Of a stretch of 64,000 bases of DNA, positions 57,326 to 64,000 are shown one piece after another. The stretch covers positions 62,001 through 126,000 of the forward strand of contig NZ_RPDJ01000008.1 of NCBI RefSeq assembly GCF_004023625.1. Reading direction: 5' to 3'. The notes beneath the pieces are model-generated. The model saw nothing but the letters and a program-made list of their open reading frames with translations. It was not told where the DNA came from and did no database searches. Every line of letters starts with the position of its first letter. The stretch's first letter is position 1. This stretch comes from Streptomyces cavernae. GTDB lineage: Bacteria; Actinomycetota; Actinomycetes; Streptomycetales; Streptomycetaceae. A program made the translations under genes and the position numbers.

Positions 57326-58024
57326 TCAGGCCACCATCGCCAGGACCGGTCGCAGGCCGTCGGGCCGCTCGGCCGCCGGCAGATGATCCACGAAGTGCAC
57401 CCCGCAGCCCAGCGCCGCCGCCCCGCCGTCCGCCTCCCGGCTGTCGCCGACCATCAGCACGTCCTGCGGGGCCACCCCGAGACCGGCGCAGGCGATCTCG
57501 AAGAGCCGCGGGTCCGGCTTCTGGACGCCGTGCTCGTACGACAGGACGTACGCGCTCACATACGGGTCCAGGCCGTGCTCACGGAAGACGGGCCGCAGGT
57601 CCCAGCCGATGTTGCTCACCACACCGATCGCCACCCCGCGATCCCGCAGGCCGTCGAGCACCTCGGCCGCGTCGGGGTAGGGCTGCCAGGCCGCGGGAGT
57701 CTTGTGACGGGCGTACAGGGTGTCGTGCAGCGCCGGATCGGGCAGGGCCACCTGCCGCGAGAGCCCCGTGTACGCGGCCCGGTGCGACTCGGCGCTCTCG
57801 TCCCGGATCCGCCACAGCGCGGCCAGGTCCTCGGGCAGCGGACGGGACGGGAAGGCACCGCCCGGGAGCGCCCCGGCCGTCTCCAACTCCTGTGCCGACC
57901 TGATCAACTCGTCTTCCGCCAGCTCGACGTCCGCCTCGTTGAGCGCGGCTCGCAGCCAGGACTCGGTGGACTCGACGCGGAAGAGGGTTCCGGAGAAATC
58001 GAAGAGTACGCCTTTGATCGCCAT
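57326..58024 (-). CDS. HAD-family hydrolase
   Basis: The 232-residue protein has HAD motifs: KGVLFDFSGTLF with the nucleophile Asp, IGVVSNIGWDLRPVF (motif II), the Lys in HGVQKPDPRLFEIA (motif III) and DVLMVGDSREADGGAAALG (motif IV). The helical cap from about residue 15 to 115 suggests a small phosphorylated or halogenated substrate. The second motif I Asp is replaced by Ser (DFSGT), as in some HAD hydrolases. It follows the PAP2 gene after 44 bp on the same strand, probably as one operon. Confidence 0.9.
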   Translation of the reverse strand: MAIKGVLFDFSGTLFRVESTESWLRAALNEADVELAEDELIRSAQELETAGALPGGAFPSRPLPEDLAALWRIRDESAESHRAAYTGLSRQVALPDPALHDTLYARHKTPAAWQPYPDAAEVLDGLRDRGVAIGVVSNIGWDLRPVFREHGLDPYVSAYVLSYEHGVQKPDPRLFEIACAGLGVAPQDVLMVGDSREADGGAAALGCGVHFVDHLPAAERPDGLRPVLAMVA

Positions 58025-58068
58025 GGGCAGATCCTTCGGCGTTCCGGCTCCCCGGGTCAAGGAGGCGC

Positions 58069-58851
58069 TCAGGCAGGACCGTTGGCCGGGCCGGCGGGAC
58101 CCGCGGAACCAGGCCCGGCGGTGCCTGGTCCGGCGCCTGGCCCCGCGGCGGAACCGCCGAACGGTCCGGGCGAGCGTCGGCCGAGTTCCGTGCCCCATTT
58201 CCTGTACGAAAGCACAGCCAGCACCACCACGAGTCCCCCGAGCAGCCAGCCGCCCACGACGTCCGAAAGCCAGTGGACGCCCAGCCACACCCTGGTCAGT
58301 CCGACACCGACCACGGAGACGACGGCCAGCACGAGACCCGCGCGCCAGAGCGTTCGCCGGGCGAACGGGCGCAGCACCCACAGCAGAAGGCCGCTGACGA
58401 CCGCCGCCGTCATCGCGTGGCCCGACGGGAAGGCCGCGTAGTGGGCGGAGTCCACCGGGTCGGGCCAGACCGGCCGGGCCCGGTCGACCGCGGCCTTGAG
58501 GCCCTGTTGCAGCAAGGTGCCCAGGGCCACGGTGACCACCACCCACAGTGCCTGCCACCACAGGGCGTGGCGCCACACCATCCAGACGACGGTGACCGCG
58601 CCCAACGCACGCATGGTGACGGGGTCCCACACCCAGTCCGTGAGGATGCGACTGGTCCGGGTGAGGCCGTACTCCTCGACGGCCCAGCGGTGGGTGGTGC
58701 GCGCGATGTCGCCGTCCAGGGTCATGAGTGGTGCCCAGGAGGCGACGACCAGGACCAGGAGGAGGGTGGAGAGCGCGGCCAGGGCGAGCGCTGCGCGGAG
58801 GGCCTTTCGCGCCGCGTGACGGTCGGAGGAGGTCGTCGGCGGGGAGTGCAT
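58069..58851 (-). CDS. PAP2-family membrane phosphatase
   Basis: The 260-residue integral membrane protein has the three PAP2 motifs: KAAVDRARP (KxxxxxxRP), FPSGHAM (PSGH) and TRVWLGVHWLSDVVGG (SRxxxxxHxxxD, here with Thr for Ser). It dephosphorylates a lipid phosphate or undecaprenyl diphosphate on the membrane surface. The C-terminal tail is Gly/Pro/Ala-rich and of low complexity. ATG at 58851 starts MHSPPTTSSDRHAARK. Confidence 0.93.
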   Translation of the reverse strand: MHSPPTTSSDRHAARKALRAALALAALSTLLLVLVVASWAPLMTLDGDIARTTHRWAVEEYGLTRTSRILTDWVWDPVTMRALGAVTVVWMVWRHALWWQALWVVVTVALGTLLQQGLKAAVDRARPVWPDPVDSAHYAAFPSGHAMTAAVVSGLLLWVLRPFARRTLWRAGLVLAVVSVVGVGLTRVWLGVHWLSDVVGGWLLGGLVVVLAVLSYRKWGTELGRRSPGPFGGSAAGPGAGPGTAGPGSAGPAGPANGPA

Positions 58852-58899
58852 GAAGTGATCCTCGCCGACACCCGGGGCCTGATGCCAACATCGCAGGCG

Positions 58900-59045
58900 G
58901 CGGACCGGATCACTCCGGCCAGGTCACGCGGTCCGGATCGCTCGGGTGGGGTCACGCGGTCCGGATCGCTCCGGCCGGCTCACGCGATCCGGAGCGATCC
59001 CGCCGGGGCACTCGGCCGGGATCGTTCCGGCCGGGGCACTCAGGC
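58900..59045. repeat. Imperfect roughly 29-bp direct repeats
   Basis: About five units share (G)TCACGCGGTCCGGATCGCTC and drift to CACTCGGCCGGGATCGTTC downstream. They fill most of the 287-bp gap between the PAP2 promoter region and the M56 gene stop. Confidence 0.65.
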
Positions 59046-59138
59046 CGGACCTGTGCGGGGTCTGGGCCGGGACCGGGCGGGGCGGACGCCCCGGGTCCGG
59101 TGCCCGGGGCGATCCGAAGGACTCCGCCTGTCGGGGCA

Positions 59139-60083
59139 CTAGCCCAGCGCGCGCAGCGCCGGTACGAACGTCACGAGCAGCGGTACGACCGGTACCAGCG
59201 CCGCGGCCGCGGTCAACCGCAGCTTGCGCGCCGCCGTGAGCCGGTCCGGCGGCGTCAGCAGCCGGTTCACCCGCTGTGGCACATGGGTCTGCGGGGTCGG
59301 ACAGGGCCCGAACACCCCGCGGTCCTCGTTGAGTTCCACCAGCGCCAGGGCGATGGTCAGCCGGCCGAAGCGGCGCGAGGCGACGTCGTCGGCGGCGAGT
59401 TCGACCAGCCGGTGCATCTCGTCGCGGAACGCGGCGAACACCGGCACCTGCGGAAAGCCGCCCGCCAACGCCGCCGAGCAGTGCAACAGCCAGTCGTGCC
59501 GGGCCTGTGCGTGTCCCTTCTCGTGGGCCAGCACGGCGTCCAACTGCTTGCCCTTGAGCCGGCGCAACGCGGCGGTGGTGACGACCAGTTGGGGCGCCTT
59601 GCCGGCGGCTCCGGGCAGCCACCAGGCGTCGGGACGGTCGCTTTCCAGAACCACCAGCCGGTTGCGACGGCGCTCCTCGCCGGGCAACAGCGGGGCGCGG
59701 ACGAGCAGGTCGGCGCGGCTGCGCTTGCGGCGGGCGCGGGCCCGGACGATCTCACGCGTCAGCATGGCCGCGGTCCACAGGCCGCCGCAGGCCAGCGCCA
59801 CGGCGGTCGTCGCCGCCCAGGGCCCGGACGCGCCCAGGGCGTAGGCGTCCACCACGGAGTTCGGCGCCGGGGCGAAGACCTGGCCGCGCACGGCCTGCCA
59901 GGCGGCGGAGGCACTGAGGGTCATCGACAGCGCACAGCACAGCAGGACGGCCGCCACGACACACTGCCACGCCCACAGCGCGACCACCGGTTCCCGGTCC
60001 AACCAGTCGGCCCGGGCGAGTAACCGCGGGGCGACGACGGCGACCAGGGCGCCGAGCAGCAACAGTGCCGCGGGGACCATCAT
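59139..60083 (-). CDS. M56-family membrane metallopeptidase, contains a TTA codon
   Basis: The 314-residue membrane protein has the gluzincin zinc site HEKGHAQARHDW with a third-ligand region HRLVELAADDVASRR, within a BlaR1/MecR1-like (M56) peptidase core flanked by membrane helices. There is no C-terminal penicillin-binding sensor domain. These proteins often pair with a BlaI-type repressor, but none is next to it here. Leucine 21 is TTA (60021-60023), suggesting bldA dependence. Confidence 0.9.
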   Translation of the reverse strand: MMVPAALLLLGALVAVVAPRLLARADWLDREPVVALWAWQCVVAAVLLCCALSMTLSASAAWQAVRGQVFAPAPNSVVDAYALGASGPWAATTAVALACGGLWTAAMLTREIVRARARRKRSRADLLVRAPLLPGEERRRNRLVVLESDRPDAWWLPGAAGKAPQLVVTTAALRRLKGKQLDAVLAHEKGHAQARHDWLLHCSAALAGGFPQVPVFAAFRDEMHRLVELAADDVASRRFGRLTIALALVELNEDRGVFGPCPTPQTHVPQRVNRLLTPPDRLTAARKLRLTAAAALVPVVPLLVTFVPALRALG

Positions 60084-60178
60084 GGGCGCAGCCTATGAGC
60101 GGGGGGCCGTTGAGGGTATGGCCACACGCGGCAAGTGACGTAGACCACGGTTTCGTACAGCCGGGCCGGCGTGCGGTC

Positions 60179-60838
60179 TCACACCGCGAGCAGCATCGCG
60201 AGCATCCCGATGCCCATCGACAGCCGGCACGCCCGTGCCACTTCGGGCCGGTCCGCCCAGCCGCCCTCGATTCCGCTGCCCTCGATTCCGCTGCCCTGGG
60301 TTCCGCCGCTCTGGGTTCCGCTGCTGTTCGTTCCTCTCCGGTGCGGCCCGCCGACCGGTCCGGCCACGGCCGTCTCCAGCGGCAGCAGCCGGACACCGGA
60401 CCAGATGACGTATCCGGCGAAGTAGAGCAGGAGCGCTCCGGTGAGCAGCGGGCTCCCGGGGGACACCGGCGGCGTCCCGGACGCCGTGGCGTGCGCGGCG
60501 TGCGCCGTGGCCGGAGCCGCTGCCATCGCCCACGCCATGTAGACCATGGCGAGGGCGCCGATCAGATGATGCAGATGGTGCGCTCCAGTACGCGCCGCCC
60601 ACAGCGCCCGCACGCCGGCCCCGCCGAACACCACCACGCACCCGAGCCACGCCCAACGCGGCGGCGTCACCACCACGGCCGGGAGCGCCATCGCGGCCAT
60701 CCCGAACCCCATGAGCGCCTCACCGCCCGCGCTCCGTCGCTGTTCCTCCACGCGGCTGCGCATCCGCAGCAGACAGTACGCCCCGGTCGCCGCGCACAGC
60801 GCCACGAGCAACCAGCCCGCCGCAGCCGATCCGTGCAC
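60179..60838 (-). CDS. DUF5134 membrane protein with short repeats
   Basis: The 219-residue protein has six or so membrane helices and a His-rich loop (ARTGAHHLHHLIGALAMVYMAWAM in outline) typical of DUF5134, a family of unknown function. Between the last two helices lies an inserted loop of five 5-residue repeats (GTNSS, GTQSG, GTQGS, GIEGS, GIEGG). GTG at 60838 has GGGGAGGT seven bases upstream. It is followed by the M56 gene after 95 bp on the same strand. Confidence 0.85.
   Translation of the reverse strand: MHGSAAAGWLLVALCAATGAYCLLRMRSRVEEQRRSAGGEALMGFGMAAMALPAVVVTPPRWAWLGCVVVFGGAGVRALWAARTGAHHLHHLIGALAMVYMAWAMAAAPATAHAAHATASGTPPVSPGSPLLTGALLLYFAGYVIWSGVRLLPLETAVAGPVGGPHRRGTNSSGTQSGGTQGSGIEGSGIEGGWADRPEVARACRLSMGIGMLAMLLAV
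60262..60336 (-). repeat. In-frame 15-bp repeats in the DUF5134 gene
   Basis: Five consecutive 15-bp units encode GTNSS, GTQSG, GTQGS, GIEGS and GIEGG; neighbouring units differ by one to three bases. Confidence 0.85.
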
Positions 60839-60888
60839 CGAGCACCTCCCCGGTCGGCCGGTGTCGGACATCCGGGGAGGAGATGCCC

Positions 60889-61059
60889 ATGAACGGTGAC
60901 ACACATGCGGGCGCAAGGATGCGCGCGGGCGCGCAGGGGGCGCGGGTGCCGGGAGTGCGGCCCGCGGGTGCCGGGAACGCGGCCCGACGCGTCGGGCCGA
61001 CGCGGCCGCCCCCGGCTGTCGCCCCGAGCCGACGGCTCAGGCAGATGTTTCACGAGTAA
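60889..61059 (+). CDS. Possible 56-residue small protein or leader peptide upstream of FUSC2
   Basis: An ATG at 60889 preceded by GGGGAGGAG at ideal spacing opens a 56-codon frame ending TAA at 61059, 22 bp before the FUSC start. The product is basic and Ala/Gly/Arg/Pro-rich, and includes a two-fold 22-bp DNA repeat (CGCGGGTGCCGGGA...). No family is recognised. It could be a translated leader controlling the transporter, or a chance frame next to a strong ribosome-binding-like sequence. Confidence 0.3.
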   Translation: MNGDTHAGARMRAGAQGARVPGVRPAGAGNAARRVGPTRPPPAVAPSRRLRQMFHE

Positions 61060-61081
61060 AATACATGCTAACGTTCACGCC

Positions 61082-62830
61082 ATGCCCTCGCTTCCCCTCG
61101 CCGGAGTTCTGCGTGTCGGCCGTCCCTCCGACATCTGGTTCAAGCCCGCGCTGAGCGTCGTCGTGGCGGTCGCCGTCCCGAATCTGACGCTGCTGGCGCT
61201 CGGGCGGCTGGATCTGGCGCTGTACACCATGGCCGGATCGCTGTGCGCGCTGTACGGCCACCACCTCCCGTACGCCGCCCGCGCCCGCACCCTGACCGGA
61301 GTCGTGCTCGGCATGCTCGGTGGCCTGGCGGTGGGCCTGGTGACCGCCTCGCTGACGTCCTCCGGTGTGGTGCTGGTGACGGTCGGGGCACTGCTGGCCG
61401 CCGTCCAGAAGACGCTCTGCGACGTCGCCAGGACCGGGCCGCCCGCCCATGTGATCTTCAGCTTCGTCAGCTCGGCCGCGCTGTTCATGCCCCAGACGCT
61501 CGACCAGGTCCCCGGGCACCTCGCGCTGGCCGCGGTCGCGGGGGCCTGGGGGTGGGCCGTGGCCATGGCACCCGGCCTGCTCCGCCCGCACGGCCCGGAG
61601 CGCCGGGCGACCGCACGGGCGCTGAACGCCACCGCCGCGTACGCCGAGGCGGCCTCGGCAGCCGCGCGGGCCGAAGCGGAACCGGATGCCCGTCACCGGG
61701 CCCGCGTCGCCGCGGCCGCCGCCATCCACGCCGCCTGGCAGTCGCTGCACGCCGCCGGCGTCCGCTCCGCGCCTCGGCGGGCTCTCGAACGGCTCGTCGT
61801 CCGGGCCGAGACGGCCTTCGCCGCGCAGGACGCCACGGACTCCGGACAACTGCGCGCCTGGGCCCGCGCCGTGCTCGGCACCGGGCCGGTCCCGCACCCC
61901 GGCGATCTCGCTGACGATCCGCCCACCCGGGGTGCCCGGGAGGCCGTGGACGAATACGGATCGCCGGTCGCACGGGATGCCGGGATGTCGGTCGCAAGGC
62001 GTGCCGGGGTGTCCGTCGCGCTCCGTGTCCCGGTGGCGGTCGTGCTCCGCGCCCGACGCCTCGTACGGCAGACGCTCACGCCCCTGCTTCCCGTCGCCCT
62101 GCGCACGGCGCTCGGTTGTGCGCTCGCCGGGTATGCCTCGCTGGGGCTCGGTGTCGGCCGTCCGTACTGGGCGTTGGTGACCGCGGCCTCCCTCTACCAG
62201 GCGAACCTCACCCTCACCTGGAGCCGGGGCGTGCAGCGCATGGTCGGCAACCTCGTCGGGGTGCTGTTCTTCGCCGCAGTCGCCCCGCTCGCCCATCTCG
62301 GGCCGGTCGCCATGGTGCTGTGCTGCCTCGTCCTCAACTTCGCCACCGAGGCGCTGATCGCCCGCAACTACTGGCTCGGCAGTATCTGTGTGACCCCGAT
62401 GGCGCTGCTGATCACCGAGTTCCCGGGGTTCCAGCAGCCCGGCGAGCTGATGACCGATCGGGTCGTGGACACCCTCGTCGGCGTGTCCGTCGGGTTCGTG
62501 GCGGCGATCGCCGTCACCAACCGCCGGGCCGGCGACCGGGTCGAGCAGGCGCTCGCGGCCACCGAGCGTGCCCAAGCGGACGCCGTACGCCTCGTGGCCC
62601 GGGAAGGGGCCGACGCACGGGTGGACCCGGGCGCCCTGGAGTCCGCCCGCCAGGCCCTGGCCGCCACGCTCGTCGAACTGCGCGTCACCGTCGACGCGGC
62701 GGCGGGGGAGTGGTGGCAGCGCGCCCTGCCGCACGAGCGGGTGGTCCGCGCCGAGCGCGACGGACACCGTACGCTCGCGGCGACGGTACGACGACAGGAA
62801 TCGCACTCCTTGGAGGGCGCGCAAGCATGA
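61082..62830 (+). CDS. FUSC-family membrane transporter, second copy
   Basis: The 582-residue protein has the duplicated FUSC layout: a first membrane block (IWFKPALSVVVAVAVPNLTLL, GHHLPYAARARTLTGVVLGML in outline), a soluble middle, a second block (ALRTALGCALAGYASLGLGVGRPYWALVTAASLYQ in outline, then the FUSC signature around RMVGNLVGVLFF) and a helical C-terminus. It probably exports an aromatic or other toxic small molecule. The gene start lies after an AT-rich promoter-like stretch (TAAAAT at about 61056). The stop overlaps the MarR start (ATGA). Confidence 0.88.
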   Translation: MPSLPLAGVLRVGRPSDIWFKPALSVVVAVAVPNLTLLALGRLDLALYTMAGSLCALYGHHLPYAARARTLTGVVLGMLGGLAVGLVTASLTSSGVVLVTVGALLAAVQKTLCDVARTGPPAHVIFSFVSSAALFMPQTLDQVPGHLALAAVAGAWGWAVAMAPGLLRPHGPERRATARALNATAAYAEAASAAARAEAEPDARHRARVAAAAAIHAAWQSLHAAGVRSAPRRALERLVVRAETAFAAQDATDSGQLRAWARAVLGTGPVPHPGDLADDPPTRGAREAVDEYGSPVARDAGMSVARRAGVSVALRVPVAVVLRARRLVRQTLTPLLPVALRTALGCALAGYASLGLGVGRPYWALVTAASLYQANLTLTWSRGVQRMVGNLVGVLFFAAVAPLAHLGPVAMVLCCLVLNFATEALIARNYWLGSICVTPMALLITEFPGFQQPGELMTDRVVDTLVGVSVGFVAAIAVTNRRAGDRVEQALAATERAQADAVRLVAREGADARVDPGALESARQALAATLVELRVTVDAAAGEWWQRALPHERVVRAERDGHRTLAATVRRQESHSLEGAQA

Positions 62831-63498
62831 CGGCAGCGAACGGGCGGGCGGCGACGGGGGATTCGAGGGCCGACCGGCCTGCGACCGGGGGCACGCCGCC
62901 CGGGGCCACTGCGACTGAGGCGCCTATGACCGGGGCCCCGGCCGGGGCCCCCACGGTGGCTGGAGCGACTTCCGGAGCACGGGGAGGGCCGGGCGGCGGC
63001 GACACTGTGGCCGTCGTCGTACGGCAGTGGAAGGCCGTGCACCCCGGCATCGACACCGCGCCCATGGAGATCATCGGGCGCGTCAACCGCTGTGCCGCGC
63101 TGTTGCAGCAGGCCGAGGACGCGCCGCTGCGCCGGGCCGGGCTCACCCGGCCCGAGTTCGACGTCCTGGCCACCCTGCGCCGCACCGGCCACGAACTGAC
63201 CCCCGGTGAACTCGCCCGGGAGACCTTCTCCTCCGGCGCGGCCGTCACCAAGCGCCTCAAGCAGCTGACCGAGCGGGAACTGGTCGAGCGCCGGGCCGAC
63301 ACGCGGGACCGCCGCGTCGCCCATGTACGGCTGACCGACGCGGGCCGCGACCTCGTCGACGCGATTCTTCCGGAGCAACTCTCCTACGAGACGGACGTGC
63401 TGTCCGGTCTGGACGGCGACCGGCAAAGCGAACTGGGCCTTCTGCTGGGCGAGTTGCTGGGGCAGTTGGAGGGACGGCTGCGGCTTCCGCGCGCATGA
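62827..63498 (+). CDS. MarR-family regulator co-translated with FUSC2
   Basis: The 223-residue protein has a disordered Ala/Gly/Thr/Pro-rich N-terminus of about 60 residues and then a MarR domain: PLRRAGLTRPEFDVLATLRRTG, LTPGELARETFSSGAAVTKRLKQLTERELVERR in outline, and the wing DTRDRRVAHVRLTDAG. The ATG overlaps the stop of the FUSC gene (ATGA), so regulator and transporter are made together, a typical ligand-controlled efflux unit. A shorter start inside the disordered region cannot be ruled out. Confidence 0.9.
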   Translation: MTAANGRAATGDSRADRPATGGTPPGATATEAPMTGAPAGAPTVAGATSGARGGPGGGDTVAVVVRQWKAVHPGIDTAPMEIIGRVNRCAALLQQAEDAPLRRAGLTRPEFDVLATLRRTGHELTPGELARETFSSGAAVTKRLKQLTERELVERRADTRDRRVAHVRLTDAGRDLVDAILPEQLSYETDVLSGLDGDRQSELGLLLGELLGQLEGRLRLPRA

Positions 63499-63588
63499 GG
63501 TGACGGCCGATCAACTCGGCGTAAACGACTCGGGCCGAAACTCCGCGTCTCCAGGGGAACTTGACGTTCAAGACAGCGAGGCGAACAG

Positions 63589-63614
63589 CGGGCACGCCCG
63601 GCGCTGCGTGCCCG
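63589..63614. terminator. Bidirectional hairpin terminator
   Basis: CGGGCACGC (63589-63597) pairs perfectly with GCGTGCCCG (63606-63614) around an 8-base loop, between the convergent MarR and VOC genes. A small CTTGA/TCAAG dyad lies just upstream. No T-run. Confidence 0.6.
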
Positions 63615-63641
63615 CGGGTCACGCCGCGGAAGCCTTGCCCG

Positions 63642-64000
63642 TCATCCCTCGTGTTCCGCCAAGTAGACGCCGAAGACCGCGCCCTGTGGATCGCGCAGCA
63701 CCGAGATCCGCGGGCCGTCCGGGACCGACGTCGGCTCGACGAGGATCCACGCGCCCGCGCCGGAGGCGATACGGGCGATCGCGTCGACGTCCTCGACGGC
63801 GAAGTACGGCAGCCAGTGCGGCAGGGTGCCGAGCGGGAAGCGGTCGCCCATCTCCATCATTCCGCCGAAGTCGGCGCCGTCCACGCCCCACTGGGTGTAC
63901 TGCGGCGAGGCGTTGACGCTCCAGCCGAAGACCTGTTGGTAGAACGCCGTGGCCTGTTGTGTGTCGCGCGTCAGCAGTTCCACCCAGCCGAGCGCACCCG
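63642..64000 (-). CDS. VOC/glyoxalase-family protein, 5' end cut by the window
   Basis: The visible 118 or so residues are a C-terminal VOC domain: GWVELLTRDTQQATAFYQQVFGW, GGMMEMGDRFP, PHWLPYFAVEDVDAIARI and the end PRISVLRDPQGAVFGVYLAE. Reading frame stays open to the edge of the window, with ALG-WVELLT before the GTG at 63983, so the real protein probably has a second VOC domain upstream, as in the two-domain CFP30B-like hydrolases. Function is unassigned. Confidence 0.9.
   Translation of the reverse strand, partial: GALGWVELLTRDTQQATAFYQQVFGWSVNASPQYTQWGVDGADFGGMMEMGDRFPLGTLPHWLPYFAVEDVDAIARIASGAGAWILVEPTSVPDGPRISVLRDPQGAVFGVYLAEHEG

Noticed and set aside
1..64000. A prophage, integrative element or secondary-metabolite cluster
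   Set aside because: No integrase, phage structural gene, transposase, att-flanked tRNA, PKS, NRPS or terpene synthase is recognisable. Transporters and regulators alone do not support such a claim.

Overview
The window is a very GC-rich, gene-dense chromosomal segment with frequent GTG starts, four-base GTGA/ATGA gene overlaps, a scarcity of TTA codons and many actinomycete families (DUF5709, Rv1733c-like, DUF5134, form I Cox genes, FprA-type reductase). Together these point to a Streptomyces or a close relative. I see no tRNA, rRNA, CRISPR array, integrase, transposase, prophage or PKS/NRPS gene. This looks like ordinary metabolic chromosome with several accessory modules.

Layout. 1-6.1 kb: the 3' end of an NlpC/P60 cell-wall hydrolase, a decayed quinone-oxidoreductase fragment, tesB, a Ski2-like helicase with a DUF3516-type C-terminus, a DUF457 membrane protein and a DUF5709 protein. 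6.3-9.9 kb: a two-gene heterodimeric ABC exporter. 10.1-15.9 kb: an L,D-transpeptidase-like lipoprotein, a GT39-type glycosyltransferase divergent from a secreted PNGase A-like protein, and a dicarboxylate symporter behind a structured leader. 16-22.5 kb: a MarR/ABC exporter pair, an MltG-like protein, an FAD monooxygenase, a YjbQ protein and a membrane acyltransferase. 22.7-32.0 kb: a full form I (AYxCSFR) aerobic CO dehydrogenase locus. Its operon coxM-coxS-coxL-xdhC/YHS-coxD-coxE is divergent from a LysR gene, with coxG beyond the LysR gene. 32.0-38.9 kb: an acyl-CoA catabolism island with two TetR regulators, a hydroxyacyl-CoA dehydrogenase-type SDR, an acyl-CoA dehydrogenase and a single-chain BC-BCCP-CT acyl-CoA carboxylase. 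39.1-49.6 kb: HAD, Lrp, FUSC, a lactonase behind a DasR-type site, a CbiX-like protein, an N-acetylglucosamine-kinase-like gene, ung, a BNR protein, mmuM and an Rv1733c-like protein. 50.2-64.0 kb: an OYE reductase/ArsR pair, fprA, a DUF305/LVIVD pair, a TetR gene, HAD, PAP2, an M56 peptidase, DUF5134, a FUSC-MarR operon and a VOC protein cut off by the window end.

How the genes work together. The Cox operon supplies the medium, small and large subunits of CO dehydrogenase plus its maturation and membrane-anchoring factors. It has one unusual part: the XdhC-family factor carries a C-terminal YHS metal-binding domain, which suggests a link to copper insertion. The acyl-CoA genes make a coherent activation/oxidation set under TetR control. 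Several exporters are paired with their own regulators (MarR-ABC, Lrp-FUSC, FUSC-MarR).

Themes that go beyond gene content. (1) At least six unrelated proteins carry in-frame tandem repeats with periods of 5, 7, 8 or 10 residues, mostly at their C-termini, and several intergenic gaps hold minisatellites with roughly 13-30 bp periods. (2) Five genes contain a TTA codon, suggesting bldA control. (3) Two different roughly 200-bp palindromic elements share the same inner modules. (4) A 34-G near-homopolymer interrupts the xdhC gene and needs checking as a possible assembly error.
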